Of a DNA stretch of 64,000 nt, positions 11,308 through 22,504 are shown in pieces. Position numbers and translations under genes: made by a program. The DNA comes from Chlorocebus sabaeus (Eukaryota; Chordata; Mammalia; Primates; Cercopithecidae): NCBI RefSeq assembly GCF_047675955.1, contig NC_132912.1, forward strand, positions 80,996,382-81,060,381, given 5' to 3'. Under the pieces are notes generated by a model. It saw only the letters and a program-made list of their open reading frames with translations, was not told the origin of the DNA and did no database searches. Within the stretch, counting starts at the first letter, position 1. Each line of letters begins with the position of its first letter.

Positions 11308-11381
11308 ATACAGCCAACTTTTCAGGGAAGTGTTTTCTGACTGTCCCTCAATACAGTTGGGTCTCCCTGTTATGAATTTCA
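11308..11381. repeat. 74-bp dispersed direct repeat, copy 2
   Basis: Near-identical copy of 9127-9200, 2.18 kb downstream in the same orientation. It begins with 'ataca', the end of the MSTB LTR, yet no LTR is present here, so this is the derived copy. Confidence 0.95.
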
Positions 11382-12304
11382 AATGCTACTTCCCAGAGAG
11401 TCTCAGATGCTCAACCCAGACCATTTTTCAGATCTTTGTTTCAAATCCCTGCTGTTTTTTCAAACAGCAGGTGAACATACAGTCCTCTTCCTTTGTACCT
11501 TTGTAAAGCATGAAGGTCAAGTTAATTGGAGGAAGAGTAACTGGTCTGACTTCTTTGTCACCTCCCAGGCAGCCATTAGTACTGTTGGTAGATTGCATGA
11601 AGCCTTTTATTTCTCTTTGGACATTTCAACTACATGGTTTTTGTAGAATGCGCTTTCTTCTTTTATTTTATGAGAACGAGGATTATGCTTTCTTTTTCTC
11701 TGTTACTTCAAAGATTGCCAATATCAGTTCTCACTGTATCCCCTGTACTTGTTTTTTGTCCCGCTTGAAACTCATTTAGAGCAGCTAGGTCCTCATTTAA
11801 AATCTCCTTACCTTTCTGTAGCTTCAATTCCCACTTAACAAAATTAGTTTTACCTTTCCCAGTGTGACAACAATATACTTTTAGACAGAGCAGGTGGAAG
11901 TAAAATAGAAGTTCAATGAACACGTTTGTTCTTGTGGTTTGTTAATATTAAATCTTTATGAGGCAGATGCAATACAGCTTTTATCAAAACAAGCAAAAAC
12001 ATTTAAGAAAAACAAAAAGCCACTATTACCACCAACATTGTCTCTCCCCATACCCAAAATACCTCAATTTAAAAAGTCATATTAACTTCAATATTCACTT
12101 CATTTTGAGTCTTAGCTTTTCTAATTTGTTAGTTATAGCTCTTAATAAACCACCTACAAATTATATAGTTTTTAGTCTTCCCATTTTGCTGAGGAATGTT
12201 AGATGATCTTTATTTTTAAATATTTTCAAGGCCTACCAGTGACCCATTTATTTTGAATTATGATTGGTGAATTGAAATTGCAGAATGATTAGGACTTAAT
12301 TATT
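11382..12304. other. Repeat-poor stretch
   Basis: No family or coding region recognised. Several frames of 70-90 residues overlap each other on both strands and show no domain. Confidence 0.4.
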
Positions 12305-12490
12305 TCAAGTGTGGGCTTTGGAATTGAAAAGACTTTATTTCCTAGCATTTAAACACTTAGATGACCTTCAGCAAGCAGATCTTTGAACTGCAGTTTCTCC
12401 TCTATAAATGGGCTCTTGCATTAATAAAATGCTATGTGTGGAAAGGCCTGCATAGGGTGCCTGACACAGGACAGGAAATCCATACCGATT
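12305..12490 (+). mobile_element. MIR SINE
   Basis: 'gtgtgggctttggaattgaa', 'gatgaccttcagcaagcag', 'gcagtttctcctctataaatgg' and 'ggtgcctgacacaggacagg' follow MIR order. Confidence 0.8.
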
Positions 12491-12854
12491 CACTTTCTTT
12501 TCCTTTTTTGAATGAATTGTGATGGGACTGAAGTAAGTAATTTTGAAGCAATATGGGAAGTTAATTTGTATAGATCTTTATCTGTAAAGTTAAGGCAACA
12601 AAAGTAAGGTAAAAGGCAAATTCATTAATCAGGATTCTGTGTGTGTGTGTATGTGTGTGCGCGTGTGTGTGTATCAGGATGTCAAGCTCTCAAAATGTAT
12701 TTCGCAATATTTTTCTAACAAGATTCATTTTTCAACATTTATAATTTATGATGACAGATACAAATACTGTGCAATTTATTGAGAGCCTTTCAATCAATAT
12801 TTATTCTTTCTCATAACCAATTCATACATCAAAGATCCAGATAATTAAGGAAAT
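12491..12854. other. Repeat-poor stretch with (TG)n at ~12639-12673
   Basis: An interrupted TG/CG-containing dinucleotide repeat lies inside AT-rich unassigned sequence. Confidence 0.5.
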
Positions 12855-13033
12855 AGTCACCCTATTATGCTATCAAGTACTAGATCTTATTCATTCTTTC
12901 TATTTTTTTTTTGTACCCATTAACCATTTCTACCTCTCCTCCAACCCCTCCATCCCACCCCCATCCCTCTGCCCAGCTACCCTTCCCAGCTTCTGGTAAC
13001 TGTAATTCTATTCTCTCTCTCCATGTTTCTTAA
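12855..13033 (-). mobile_element. L1MA-like 3' UTR fragment
   Basis: Matches the reverse of L1MA 3' UTR: 'gtcaccctattatgctatc', 'tttgtacccattaaccatt', 'cccttcccagcttctggtaac'. Confidence 0.75.
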
Positions 13034-13929
13034 CTACTGAGTTATTAACCATTATTCCACATTGGTTAAAAGCATAAACTGCATAGATCTTCCAGACCTG
13101 AAAGATTATACAACACCCATTTTTCAGGAAGCAAGGAAATCTTCCACATACACTGGCCTGTGGATTCTTTGGCAATTGAATAGTTGATAAATTCGTATTC
13201 TTCATTGCAGTGAATGAAATGCAAAAAATAAAAATTGCAACCATATTTCAACCACGAGGGAGAAAAAGAAAAGTTAACTGATTAATCATTTGCTAAAGTG
13301 GATTCAGTGGGATAAATGGGTTTAAATTATGTAGAGTATAAAAGCTACAAAATTTGATAATTATTTTTATTCTCTGGCTTTATCATGGGCATAAGTAAAA
13401 ATTTCCAGGATCAATGAATGATCAGTTATTGAATGGCTTTTAATTTAGAATCAATGCCATAATTACCAAAGTTTTTTTTTACTTGCTCTATTCTTAGAGT
13501 TTATGCTTATGTATCAAGCTTGCAGGTGACACATCAGATATTTTTTCAGTTATACATTTGGTTTATTTTGATGGCAAATTTATTTAGGTAGCTTCTCTAG
13601 AGGATAACTTTCTTATATTTTCCCTGTGCTGTCTGTATTACAAGATTCAAAACACATGTTTGACAAGTGAAAATTTAGCCCATCATTCAGATGATCTGTT
13701 CTTTTTGGTGCTGCATAAATTTGGTTCAAAAATGAAATAGACTGATGCCATTCAGAGTGGCATGCCCTTATATAAATATGAAGGCTAATGATGGGCTTGT
13801 GAAACTTACTTCCCTTTATGCATTAATATTTTTAGCTGTGATCATTTCCTAATCTTGTAATTATAAAACACAGGGTTGGACTTTTGAGTGATTAGAGATT
13901 ACAATACTTTTTTTTCCCTGTGATAAGAA
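13034..13929. other. Repeat-poor AT-rich stretch
   Basis: A weak MIR-like start at 13060-13130 ('ggttaaaagcataaactgc') cannot be confirmed by eye. Otherwise nothing recognised. Confidence 0.35.
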
Positions 13930-14370
13930 GAGTAAATGCATGTATTGAGGTACATTCACATGATGGAATATCATACAGCAGAGAAAATGACTGGACCACA
14001 TAGTACATGGTTGAATTTCAGAAACATACATCTCAGAAGGTTCATATATGATACCATTTTATAAAACTCATAAATAAAACTAAATTATGTGTTGTTTATA
14101 GACAGAAGCATGCGTCCGACAATAAAAACTTAAAAAAAATAGCTTCATAAATAATTTTTTAAAACATCAAGCAGTGGCTGCTTCAGTGATAAAGGGAAGA
14201 CAAGAGGATGGGGAAAACACAGAAATAAATATAAGTTGTTGTCAACAGTCTAGTTTCAGGCCTAGAAGTGTAGCCATAGTGTTTGATGTAATTTGTTTTA
14301 TATTTTAAATGTATATTATGTATGTTACCTTTATGTATAAAATACTGTTCTGGAAAATATCATGGAGCAG
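13930..14370 (+). mobile_element. Possible old L1M 3' end
   Basis: 'gatggaatatcatacagcag', 'atgataccattttataaaac' and a later 'gtggctgcttcagtgataaagg' resemble the end of ORF2 and the 3' UTR of ancient L1. Divergence is high. Confidence 0.5.
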
Positions 14371-15402
14371 GAAAGAACCCTTGTATAAAAACAAATTCTA
14401 AGCATCATCTAGTTTGTCATAAAGGAAAATTTATAAATGAGAACCCCAAACCTTATAGTATTTCTCTAGATATTATTAATTTCTTTTAGAGAAGATGAAG
14501 AGAAAAAGACTAACAGAGGCCATTAAAAAGGCCTATGGATTCAGAAAACTCAAAGTTTTGGCTAAATATAAGAGTTGACAGCCAATTTCCATATTGTCCT
14601 TGCTCCAGAGATTAAGGGCCCTGGAACACGAATCCCGAGTCCCAGGAATTGCTTGGAGGATCCTGGTAGGACTTCATTTCAGTGATTTCTTCACATTTAT
14701 TTGCTGCATTGCATCTACATTTAGCTCAGAATTGACAGAAGTCTTGCTTCATGAAATCCAGTTGATTAAGTGTGCTTCCCTTCTACTTCTCCGTCTATCT
14801 GAATCCTAATATCCTGCAAAGTCCACTCAAGTCTCAGTTATTTAGAATGACAATTCCTGATGAAATTGTAATAAACACATCAGCCTCTTTAATTAATCAG
14901 AGTGTGTGTTGATATCAATGCTCAAGCATGTGAGAGACTCCTGTTCATATGCCGAATATCTTTGTTCTTCCCTGCTGCATCTATGAGTTAATAATCTTCA
15001 AGAGGAAAAAATTCGTTCCTTGTATTCCTTGTATGCTGTGTTTAACAATGCCCCCTACCAGTATTTTAGCGCCAAGTGGATACTTGATAGCAGTGAGTAA
15101 CCAACACTTTTCTCTTTGGGGTGTAGCTATCTTTGGAGAAGTGACGTGGAAGTTTCAACATCATGCTCTAAATGCAATGCTAATCCATATGCCTCCAGAA
15201 GCTGTTGGTGGCTTGGGACAGATTCCATGTGCTTTGGCAGTAATTACCTTCACTTCTCCTTTTCGTTCACCTCCCACAATCAATCCATTAGCAAGTCTGG
15301 TTAGGTCTGCCCTTAAAACATATCCTAGCTCTTTCTGTCTCTACTGTTATTCATCCAGATCAAGTCATTTTTTTAGATTTATGTGCTAGCCTTTTAAACT
15401 TT
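14371..15402. other. Repeat-poor stretch
   Basis: Contains an unexplained 146-residue frame at 14949-15389 with no recognised domain. No promoter, splice sites or polyadenylation context supports it. Confidence 0.4.
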
Positions 15403-15547
15403 CATGCCTCTACTTTTGCTCTGTCAAATGGGAAAGAGTTAAACATTGATAAAGATACCATTCCTTTGATTATTCATGCATCTACTTTTGCCTCTGAAAA
15501 ATGGGAAAGAGTTAAACATTGATAAAGATACCATTCCTCTGATTATT
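15403..15547. repeat. Tandem duplication of ~72 bp, two copies
   Basis: Copies at 15403-15474 and 15475-15547 share 'atgggaaagagttaaacatt' and the following 30 bases with few differences. Not a known satellite. Confidence 0.93.
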
Positions 15548-15964
15548 CAAATAAGTACTTAAAAATAGATAAACAAATATTTTGAAATTTGATCTGAACA
15601 TTGCACTTAGTTTTTATAGCGTGTGTTTCGTTGTAATGGCAAGTAGCATTTGTTTAAAAAGATGGTCTGTAGGGCCATTCCAGTTTAGCTAATACTGAAT
15701 GGTTTTCCACCAGATTTCTCTATACTAATAGTGCTACCCTTCACTATGGACAGAGCTGGCCTGGTTATGCTGTCCCAGAAGCCTGCCCTTGATTTCTCGT
15801 CCCTCCTCTCCCCGTCTTTGCTCTTCTGGCCAAGTAGCTATGCTCTCAGGCTGACCATCCCTCTGTTCATTCCTGGTCCAGTTTTAGCTCTCCATCTCAG
15901 GTGAGTAGCCAGGCAGAGGGTCAATGGCAGGAGGCCAGCTGCAGATGGGAGTGGCACAAAAACC
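15548..15964. other. Repeat-poor stretch
   Basis: Nothing recognised. Confidence 0.4.
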
Positions 15965-16048
15965 ACTCTGGGCCAACCAAATCCTAATATTTTGGGGTGG
16001 GGCAAGAACTACAGATGATTCTGGAACTCATGTTTGAGGACCACTGAT
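15965..16048 (+). mobile_element. MER5-like hAT fragment (3' end)
   Basis: 'ggggtggggcaagaac' followed by 'gatgattctggaactcatg' and the terminus 'tttgaggaccactga' resembles the end of MER5-type hAT elements. Confidence 0.45.
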
Positions 16049-16289
16049 GAGTTTAAGATGGGTATGTTGAATGGCCCAGGCTGACCAAGCCCTACAGTGT
16101 GAGAGGAGGTTAGGGAAACTTCACTACAGACTCGATAGGCTGATTGGGGCTGGTCTATCAAGTTGGTTTGTGTTTGTGTGTTTTTGCAGCCCCTTCAATT
16201 CTGCGCCCAAGGCAAATGCTTCACCTGCCTCACCCTACGCATGGCCCTACTTAGAAACTTCCTACTCCCCAGAGAAGGCAGGATCGAAC

Positions 16290-16800
16290 ATTGGTTAAGA
16301 GAATGGGTTGGGTGTGGTGGCTGATGCCTGTAGTCTCAGCACTTTGGGAGGCCAAGGTAAGATTGCTTCAGGCCAGGAGTTTGAGACCAGACTGGGCAAC
16401 ATAGCAAGACTCTGTCTCTAATTTCTACAAAAAAAAAAAAAAATTAGCAGGGTGTCGCGGCATGTGCCTGTGGTCCCAGCTACTTGGGAGACAGGTGGGA
16501 TGATTGCTTGAGTCCAGGAGGTCAAGGCTACAGTGAACTAGGTTCATGCCACTGCATTCCAGCCTGGTTGACATAAGGAGACCCCATCTCACAAACAAAC
16601 AAGAGCATAGTCCATTGGTGCTGACACTTCTTAGTTGTATAATCTGATGAGGGAAGATATTTACACTCTGCATCCCAGTTTCCCCCTCACAAAAACAGCA
16701 ATAATAATCATGCCAACTTTATAGAATTTGAGGTGAAGAATAAATGGAATAATCCACACAAAAGGTTTAGAAGCGCCTGTCACAGAACCATTACGTTGCT
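16290..16800 (+). mobile_element. MIR SINE split by an AluJ
   Basis: The MIR start 'ggttaagagaatgg' lies at 16293-16306. After the Alu it continues with 'cttagttgtataatctgatg', 'catcccagtttccccctcac' and 'agcgcctgtcacag'. Confidence 0.75.
16306..16600 (+). mobile_element. AluJ-like element inside a MIR
   Basis: Full-length from 'ggttgggtgtggtggctg' to a CAAACA tail. Flanks 'aagagaatg' (16297-16305) and 'aagagcata' (16601-16609) form a near-perfect target duplication. Confidence 0.93.
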
Positions 16801-17395
16801 TGTTCTCTGGTTCATTTTTTTTCCTCTGTGAGAAAGATTTGGCCTGACTCTAAAATGACAAATTCATGTTCTAGAGCACAACTCATTCGTAATTTGGGGA
16901 TGTCCATCCTAAATGGATTTGGCTTTGCCATTGTTTGGAGGAGGTAATTGGCCCTCAGAGGCGAGAATTATTCCAATGCTAATTAAAAGAATAAAGCCCC
17001 AGGCAGCAAATCAACCCCAATTGCCTGTGGTTGCTTTTGCATTAACCATCATCTTTGTTTAGAGAATTGCGCATTTGGTTGATAATATCAACTTAATAAA
17101 CAGCCTTCCCAAAGTCTCCTTTAGGAAGATGTCTTATTAAAATGGGATTGTTTAAAACAAGGCCTCTTTTCAAATATGGTAAAACATAAAAATTCGAAAA
17201 ATTAAATTAAGGGAAAGCAAAATCAAAGGAAATTTATTTGAAAGTATAACATCAGTAAGAGAAAAATGAAGTGTTTCAACCTGGTCTTTCTGTTATCTTA
17301 TTGTCACTGGTAGAAAGATAAGTAGGAAGTGGCAGATAGTTTTTGAGGCACATAGAAAGGAATTGTGGACATCTTATTTTTATTGGTGTCTATAG
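16801..17395. other. Repeat-free segment, possible conserved noncoding element
   Basis: No repeat recognised. 16850-17170 carries a cluster of homeodomain-type cores ('gctaattaaaag', 'gcattaacc') and 'ccccaattgcctgtggttgc' in a sequence with few low-complexity runs. This is an inference from composition only. Confidence 0.3.
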
Positions 17396-17779
17396 TGAGC
17401 CTTTATTTCATATTCCCACAGGCCACCCTCAAGTCTGTATCTGCCTTACCTACCCCAGGGACCATTTCCAAATGAGTCCCTCTTAAACTAAGTTCTCCTG
17501 GAGTCATACTGCACAAGCCCACTGCAGATCTTCCTAAGTACACTCTGCATAAATCACTCTCCTAATCTACCTTCAATGATTCCCTAGTGCCAAAGGATGA
17601 AGTATCATAGTCACTCAACATCTTCCAGGCCTCTGTATACCAACCCTGGCATGAACGCTGTGCTACAGACAGATGATCCTTCTTACCTGAGCAGTATCCT
17701 CTTCGAATTCTGATCTCCATGCTTTTGCGCATACTGTCTCTTCTTCCTGGCTTTCCTTCTCTGTCCCAACCTATCTCCC
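17396..17779 (+). mobile_element. L2 LINE, part upstream of the L1 insertion
   Basis: 'ctccatgcttttgcgcatac' and 'cttcttcctggctttcc' correspond to the 'cctttgcacatgctgt..ctgcctgga' block of L2. The element resumes at 22091. Confidence 0.6.
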
Positions 17780-17788
17780 ATAATACCT

Positions 17789-18050
17789 GTTTTAAAAAAC
17801 AAACTGATACAAATATTTGTGCATATTTACAGGGTACATGTGATATTTTCTTACATGCATAAACTGTGTAGTGATCCACTCAGGGTGTTTGGGGTATCCA
17901 TCACTTTGAGTATCATTTCTATGTGTTGGGAACATTTAAAACCCTCTCCTCTTGGTATTTTGAAATATATAATATACAATACACTGTTGTTAACTATAGC
18001 CATTGTTCATTCTTTTTTCTTTATTTTTGTTTGAATAGATTATTTAAAAA
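17789..18050 (-). mobile_element. L1MA/L1P-type 3' UTR (3' end of the rearranged L1)
   Basis: Reverse of the L1 3' UTR: 'tgcatatttacagggtacat', 'ggggtatccatcactttgag', 'gttgttaactatagcc'. The flanking 'ataatacct' at 17780-17788 is repeated at 22082-22090, so this is the 3' terminus of one insertion spanning 17789-22081. Confidence 0.8.
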
Positions 18051-18057
18051 GATCTGC

Positions 18058-18371
18058 GCCAGGCACAGTGCCTCACTTTTATAATCCCAACACTTTGGAA
18101 AGCTGAAGTGGGTGGATTACTTGAGCCCAGAGAGTTTGAGACCAGCCTGGGCAACATGGTGAAACCCCATCTCTACAAAAAATAGAAAAATTAACCAGGC
18201 ATGGTGGCATGTGCCTGTAATCTCAGCTACTTAGGAGGCTGAGATGGGAGAATCACCAGAGCCTGGGGAGGTTGAGGCTGCTGTGAACCGTGATCACGCC
18301 ACTGTACTCCAGACTTGGTGATAAAGTGAGACCCTGTCTCAAAAAAAAAAAAAAAAGAAGAAAAAAAAAAG
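18058..18371 (+). mobile_element. AluJ/S-like element inside the rearranged L1
   Basis: Full length from 'gccaggcacagtgcctcac' to an A-rich tail with GAAG interruptions. It sits at the junction of L1 3' UTR and ORF1 sequence and may mask the exact deletion point. Confidence 0.93.
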
Positions 18372-20173
18372 CAAATAAAATTTCTTTTTGATTAAGATTT
18401 ATTGCAGTATCATTATTGTGTTCCTCTGGAGGTCTATTTTTCCTTCCTTTTTCATTTTGCTTGTCTCTTTATGTTGATATTCTGTGCATCTGGTGTAAGA
18501 GTCACTTCTTTCTGTTTTTGAATTTACCTTCGTAGGGAAGAACTTTTTCCTGCAGACATGTCTATGGTGTTGGTTGGGTAGGACACTTTGGCTTTGATTC
18601 TGGGTGTGTGCAGTAGTACAGTCTTTATGTGATTTCTCTGGCTGTAAACAATGTTAGTGGTGTCTGTGATTTCCTTGGTGGGTTAGGGTGTGGTTATTCG
18701 TGGAGGCTGTGATGAAGTCATGCTGGGGACTGCGATGCCAGGTGGGCCAGTCTCCAGGCCCCATTGGCAGCAGCAGTGGGTTGAACGTGCCTATCTTTGT
18801 GTCCCAGGGTGGTGTGTGTTGGCACCTGTGTTGGCAGTCACCAGCGGGCTTATTCTCAGGCCTCCAAGTGCTTGCTCGGATGCCAGTAGTGGCAGCAGTG
18901 CCCCAGGCAGGTGTGTGAGTTCTCAGGCCCCTGGGCAGCTGGGGTGGAATGGGCAATGGCAGTAGCAGTGGTGGGATGTTCTCTGGGTCTACCAGTAGCA
19001 TGCATTGATGTTGGTGGTGTCTGTGATGGGGTGGGTAGGCCAGTCCCCAGTACCACAGGTGGTGCTTGCAGGTAGGTGTCAGCTGATGTGGTCGCAGCCA
19101 GGAGTTCAGGCTCAACCTGAGGCTTCCAGGGGGAGTGCTAAGGTGCCCAAAGTGGTAGATTGGTTGGGCAATCCCTAGGACCCCCAGCTGTATGCTGTTT
19201 TGGATGGCATGGCTAAGCTGTGCTGGGTTGGCAAGTGCTCAGGCTCCCCAAAGGTGAAAGCAGGTACCAGCCATGGTTGGCAGGGGCAAGTCTCTTAGTC
19301 TCCTGCTGAAGTGCTTGGGTGAAGGGTGATAGCAGCCGCACTGAGACCCTGCCACTGGAGAGTGCTGGTTCACCCTTGTTGGCCACAGCCTGGAGTAATG
19401 GGTGGGGAGTGTGCATCCCTCTCATGTCCCAGACCTGGTGAAGCTCACGCCCCAGCCCTCGTGGCAGTACCCGTCGCCTAGCTCTCACCTCAGCTCTGGT
19501 GATAGGAATCCCTGCCCGGCTTGCAACTAGGTCCAAGTGGCGACTCATGCCCCACTGCATACTAATCTCAGTATTGGTGGTGTTCACTTTTCAGCACTGG
19601 CAGACACAGTCCATGCCTCACTCCTTTCTCAACCCTGGCTATGAAAGCACGCTCCCGGCTCATATCGCAGTCTCAGCAACAACAGCCCAAGTTTTCCTAA
19701 TGCTTCTGTTCCAGTGCTGCCGGGCTCCAGGAGAGCACGCAGCCTGCCAAAGGCTAGGTTAGAAACAGGCACCTTGCTGTAGTTGCTTAGGTCTAGGAAA
19801 GTGTGTGGGTCTCAGCAGAAGCTGCCTCCCTGGAGTGGTTCCATCCCCCCGTCTCCTGGCAGCTCCCTGTGTTAGCTTCAGGTGGCAGGTTGAGGGGATC
19901 TCCTGCAGCCGGGATTGCACGATTCAATAGTGAGGATGTAGGCCGCTAGAAGTCTCTCATTTCCACCTTCCCAGCATTGAGCCGTCACTCCCAGCTGATC
20001 CTGCCCGATAAGGCTGCCATTCTTCCTTATCCTTTTTTACTCTTGGTATTTCCTATCACTTTACTGTTGAATTCTAATGTTCGCTCTTGAATAAAGTGTG
20101 CTTGTCTATACATTATTTTGGCTTTTTTAAAAGTAGAGAAGGTGAGCATGAAATGCTTCTAGTCAGCTTTCTT
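18372..20173 (-). mobile_element. L1 5' UTR and ORF1 start, copy 1
   Basis: On the minus strand this runs from 'gaaagctgactagaagcatt' (20154-20173) through a GC-rich 5' UTR into the start of ORF1. It parallels 20400-22081 over most of its length: 'gattctgggtgtgtgcagtag' at ~18597 recurs at ~20600, and 'gtggtgtctgtgatttc' at ~18658 recurs at ~20665. All open frames here are 5' UTR. Confidence 0.7.
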
Positions 20174-22081
20174 GAAGCCCCTTCTTTTGAATGTGTTTTG
20201 TATTTCACTTTATAAATTCTTCAGTTCTAGAATTTCTGTTTGGTTCTTTTTTATAATATCTATCTATCTCTTTGACAAATTTCTCATTCATAATATGAAT
20301 TGTTTTTCCGATTCCTTTGTATTATTTTTCTGTTATTCTCTTGTATCTCACTGAGCTTCTTTAATATCATCATTTTGAATTCTTTGGGATTTCATAAATA
20401 CCTTTTTTGATTGAAATCTGTTGCTGGAAATCATCATGTTTCTTTGGAGGCATCATATTTCTTTGCTTTTTCATGTTTCTTTTTTCCTTACATTGATATC
20501 TGTGTATCTGGTGTCACAGTTGCTTCTTTCAATTATTTGAATTTGTTTTTGTAGAGGAGGGCTTTTTCCTACAGTGTTGGTTGGGGGTAGGGCTCTTGGC
20601 TCTGATTCTGGGTGTGTGCAGTAGTGGAGTCTTCTTATGATTTCTTTGGCTATAAAGAGCATCAGTGGTGTCTGTGATTTCTTTAGTAGCTTAGCATACA
20701 GTTGTTAATGCAGGCTGTAGTCAAGTTTTGCCTGGGACAGGGACACCGGGTGGGGAAGTCCTTGGGCCCTAGTGTTGGCAGCAGTAGGCTCAGTGTGCCT
20801 GTCCTTGGGACCCAGGGCAGCATACACTGGCACAGGTGTTAGCGGGTCCAGGTGGGCAGATTCATAACCAGGTGGCTTGCTTGGATGCCAGTAGTGGCAG
20901 TGGTGGGCTCGGTGGGTGGGTGGGTCCTCAGGCCCTGGGCAGCCAATGTGGCATGGGCAATGGCAGTAACAGTGGTGGGAGTAACCTCTGGGTCCCAAGC
21001 GGTTCATGCGAGTGTTGGCAGTGGCTGCAATGGGTTGAGTGGGCTTGTCCCCAGGTCTGCAGGTGGCATGTGCCAGTGGGTGCCCACTGTGGTGGTCATG
21101 GCAGTTTGAGTGGACCTGACCTCGGGCCCCTGGGAGGGGTGTTCAGGTGCCAATAGCGTTGAATTGGGCTGGGTCATCACCAGGCCCATGGGCAGAGTGC
21201 TTGATCACTGAGAAGACACTGTTGGGCCAGGGAAACCTGTCCTAAGGGCCCCCGGTGGTGTGTACAAGCTGTGGCTGTGGTAGGCAGGGACCGTGTGGTC
21301 CTCAGGCCCAAGGTGGAATTCTCTGATGGGGGAGTCAGTGGCTCCATTGCAGCCCTGCTACTGGGGAGGGTGAGGTTGCTTTCAGCAGCAGCAGTCATAT
21401 GCAGACGGCTGGGGAGCGTGCACTTTGCTGGTGCCCTGGCTGTGGCAGTACTGCAGGCAGGTGAATTGTACTTGGAGTACATGGAAATATGCTCTGGCTT
21501 CACTGCTGGGGGTAGTAGAGTCTTTGCTGATGGCTTCAGCCCTGGAGGCAGAAGCCAGCTGTGAAGGGGGCTCTGGGTAGGGATGTCAGTGGGGTTTCAG
21601 GGATTTCGAGATGCAGGGGCTGTTGGGTCCAAGGGCAAGATGCAATCTGATTGAGATTGGGCTCTCAGTATGGCACGTTGCTGTGGCTGCTTAAGGCTCA
21701 CGGTGTGTGTGGGACCCAGCGTGAGTTCCCTCTCTGGGGCAATGCTATCTCACGGTCTCCAGGCAGCTCCCTATGTTAGTCTTAGTCTGTGAGAGTCAAG
21801 GGACTCTCCATGGCTTGCAGAGTCTATGGTGGGACAGTGGACCTTTGGGGTCACTCACTCACCCTCTCTCCACATTGGGGAGCCTCTCCTCGCTCCCAGC
21901 TCATCCCGACAAACAGGCTGCCTTGCCTCCCTCTCCTTCCTTGCTTTAGGCATTTCCTGTCATTCCCCTGTTGAATTCCAGTGTTCTCAGATGATCTATT
22001 TGATGTATGATTATCTACTTGCTGTTTGGTTCTTATTTGTGGAGAAGGCAAGTACCAGATACCTCTAGTCAGCCATCTTCT
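20174..22081 (-). mobile_element. L1 5' UTR and ORF1 start, copy 2
   Basis: Starts (minus strand) at 22081 with 'gaagatggctgactagagg', the typical beginning of an L1 5' UTR, and reaches the ORF1 region at 20174-20470 ('gtatctcactgagcttc', 'cattttgaattctttggg'). It lies head-to-tail with copy 1. Frames at 20705-21564 are noncoding 5' UTR. Confidence 0.7.
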
Positions 22082-22090
22082 ATAATACCT

Positions 22091-22235
22091 TTTCAGTGAG
22101 TTCTAATATGTGTTGTTCTTTTTCTCTCTGTTGAATCCCCCTTAGAGCAGAAAGAAGGGCTCCGGCTTCTTTGTATTCCCAGCATCTAGTGTCCTAGATG
22201 CTCAAGAAACATTTGTTGATGGTGATGATAATGAT
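22091..22235 (+). mobile_element. L2 LINE 3' end, downstream of the L1 insertion
   Basis: 'tttgtattcccagcatctag' and 'gctcaagaaacatttgttg' match the L2 3' terminus. It continues the L2 interrupted at 17779. Confidence 0.7.
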
Positions 22236-22457
22236 GTTGACTAAAATTGGATTGATTCTAAAGGCTCTTGTTGTGATTAGATGCTGAATTAATTTTGGGT
22301 CTATTATAGCAATGCATAAAACCTAAATTGCTCCCCACCTTGGAAAGCAGGGCTGTGATCAGGAAACGTAGCTCCCAGAGATTTCCTAAGTAATGTTCTT
22401 TTTTACCCTGTTGGTAGTTGTGCCATTGTCAGGATTTTGAGTGAAGGTATGTGCAGT

Positions 22458-22504
22458 ACCTCCTAAGGTGCTGGGATTACAGGCGTGAGACACTGCGCCC
22501 GGCC
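22458..22504 (-). mobile_element. 47-bp fragment of an Alu 5' end
   Basis: 'ggtgctgggattacaggcg' through 'ctgcgcccggcc' is the reverse of the first ~47 Alu bases. No further Alu sequence and no poly-A is attached. Confidence 0.93.

Noticed and set aside
14949..15389. 146-residue open frame on the plus strand
   Set aside because: No domain, no promoter or splice context, composition like noncoding DNA.
18654..19115. 153-residue minus frame, His/Pro-rich
   Set aside because: Lies in the GC-rich L1 5' UTR, which often gives long chance frames.
20705..21564. Several 85-108-residue frames on both strands
   Set aside because: Same reason: second L1 5' UTR copy.
18600..21600. GC-rich 3-kb block as a CpG island promoter
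   Set aside because: Explained by two L1 5' UTRs; CpG appears depleted.
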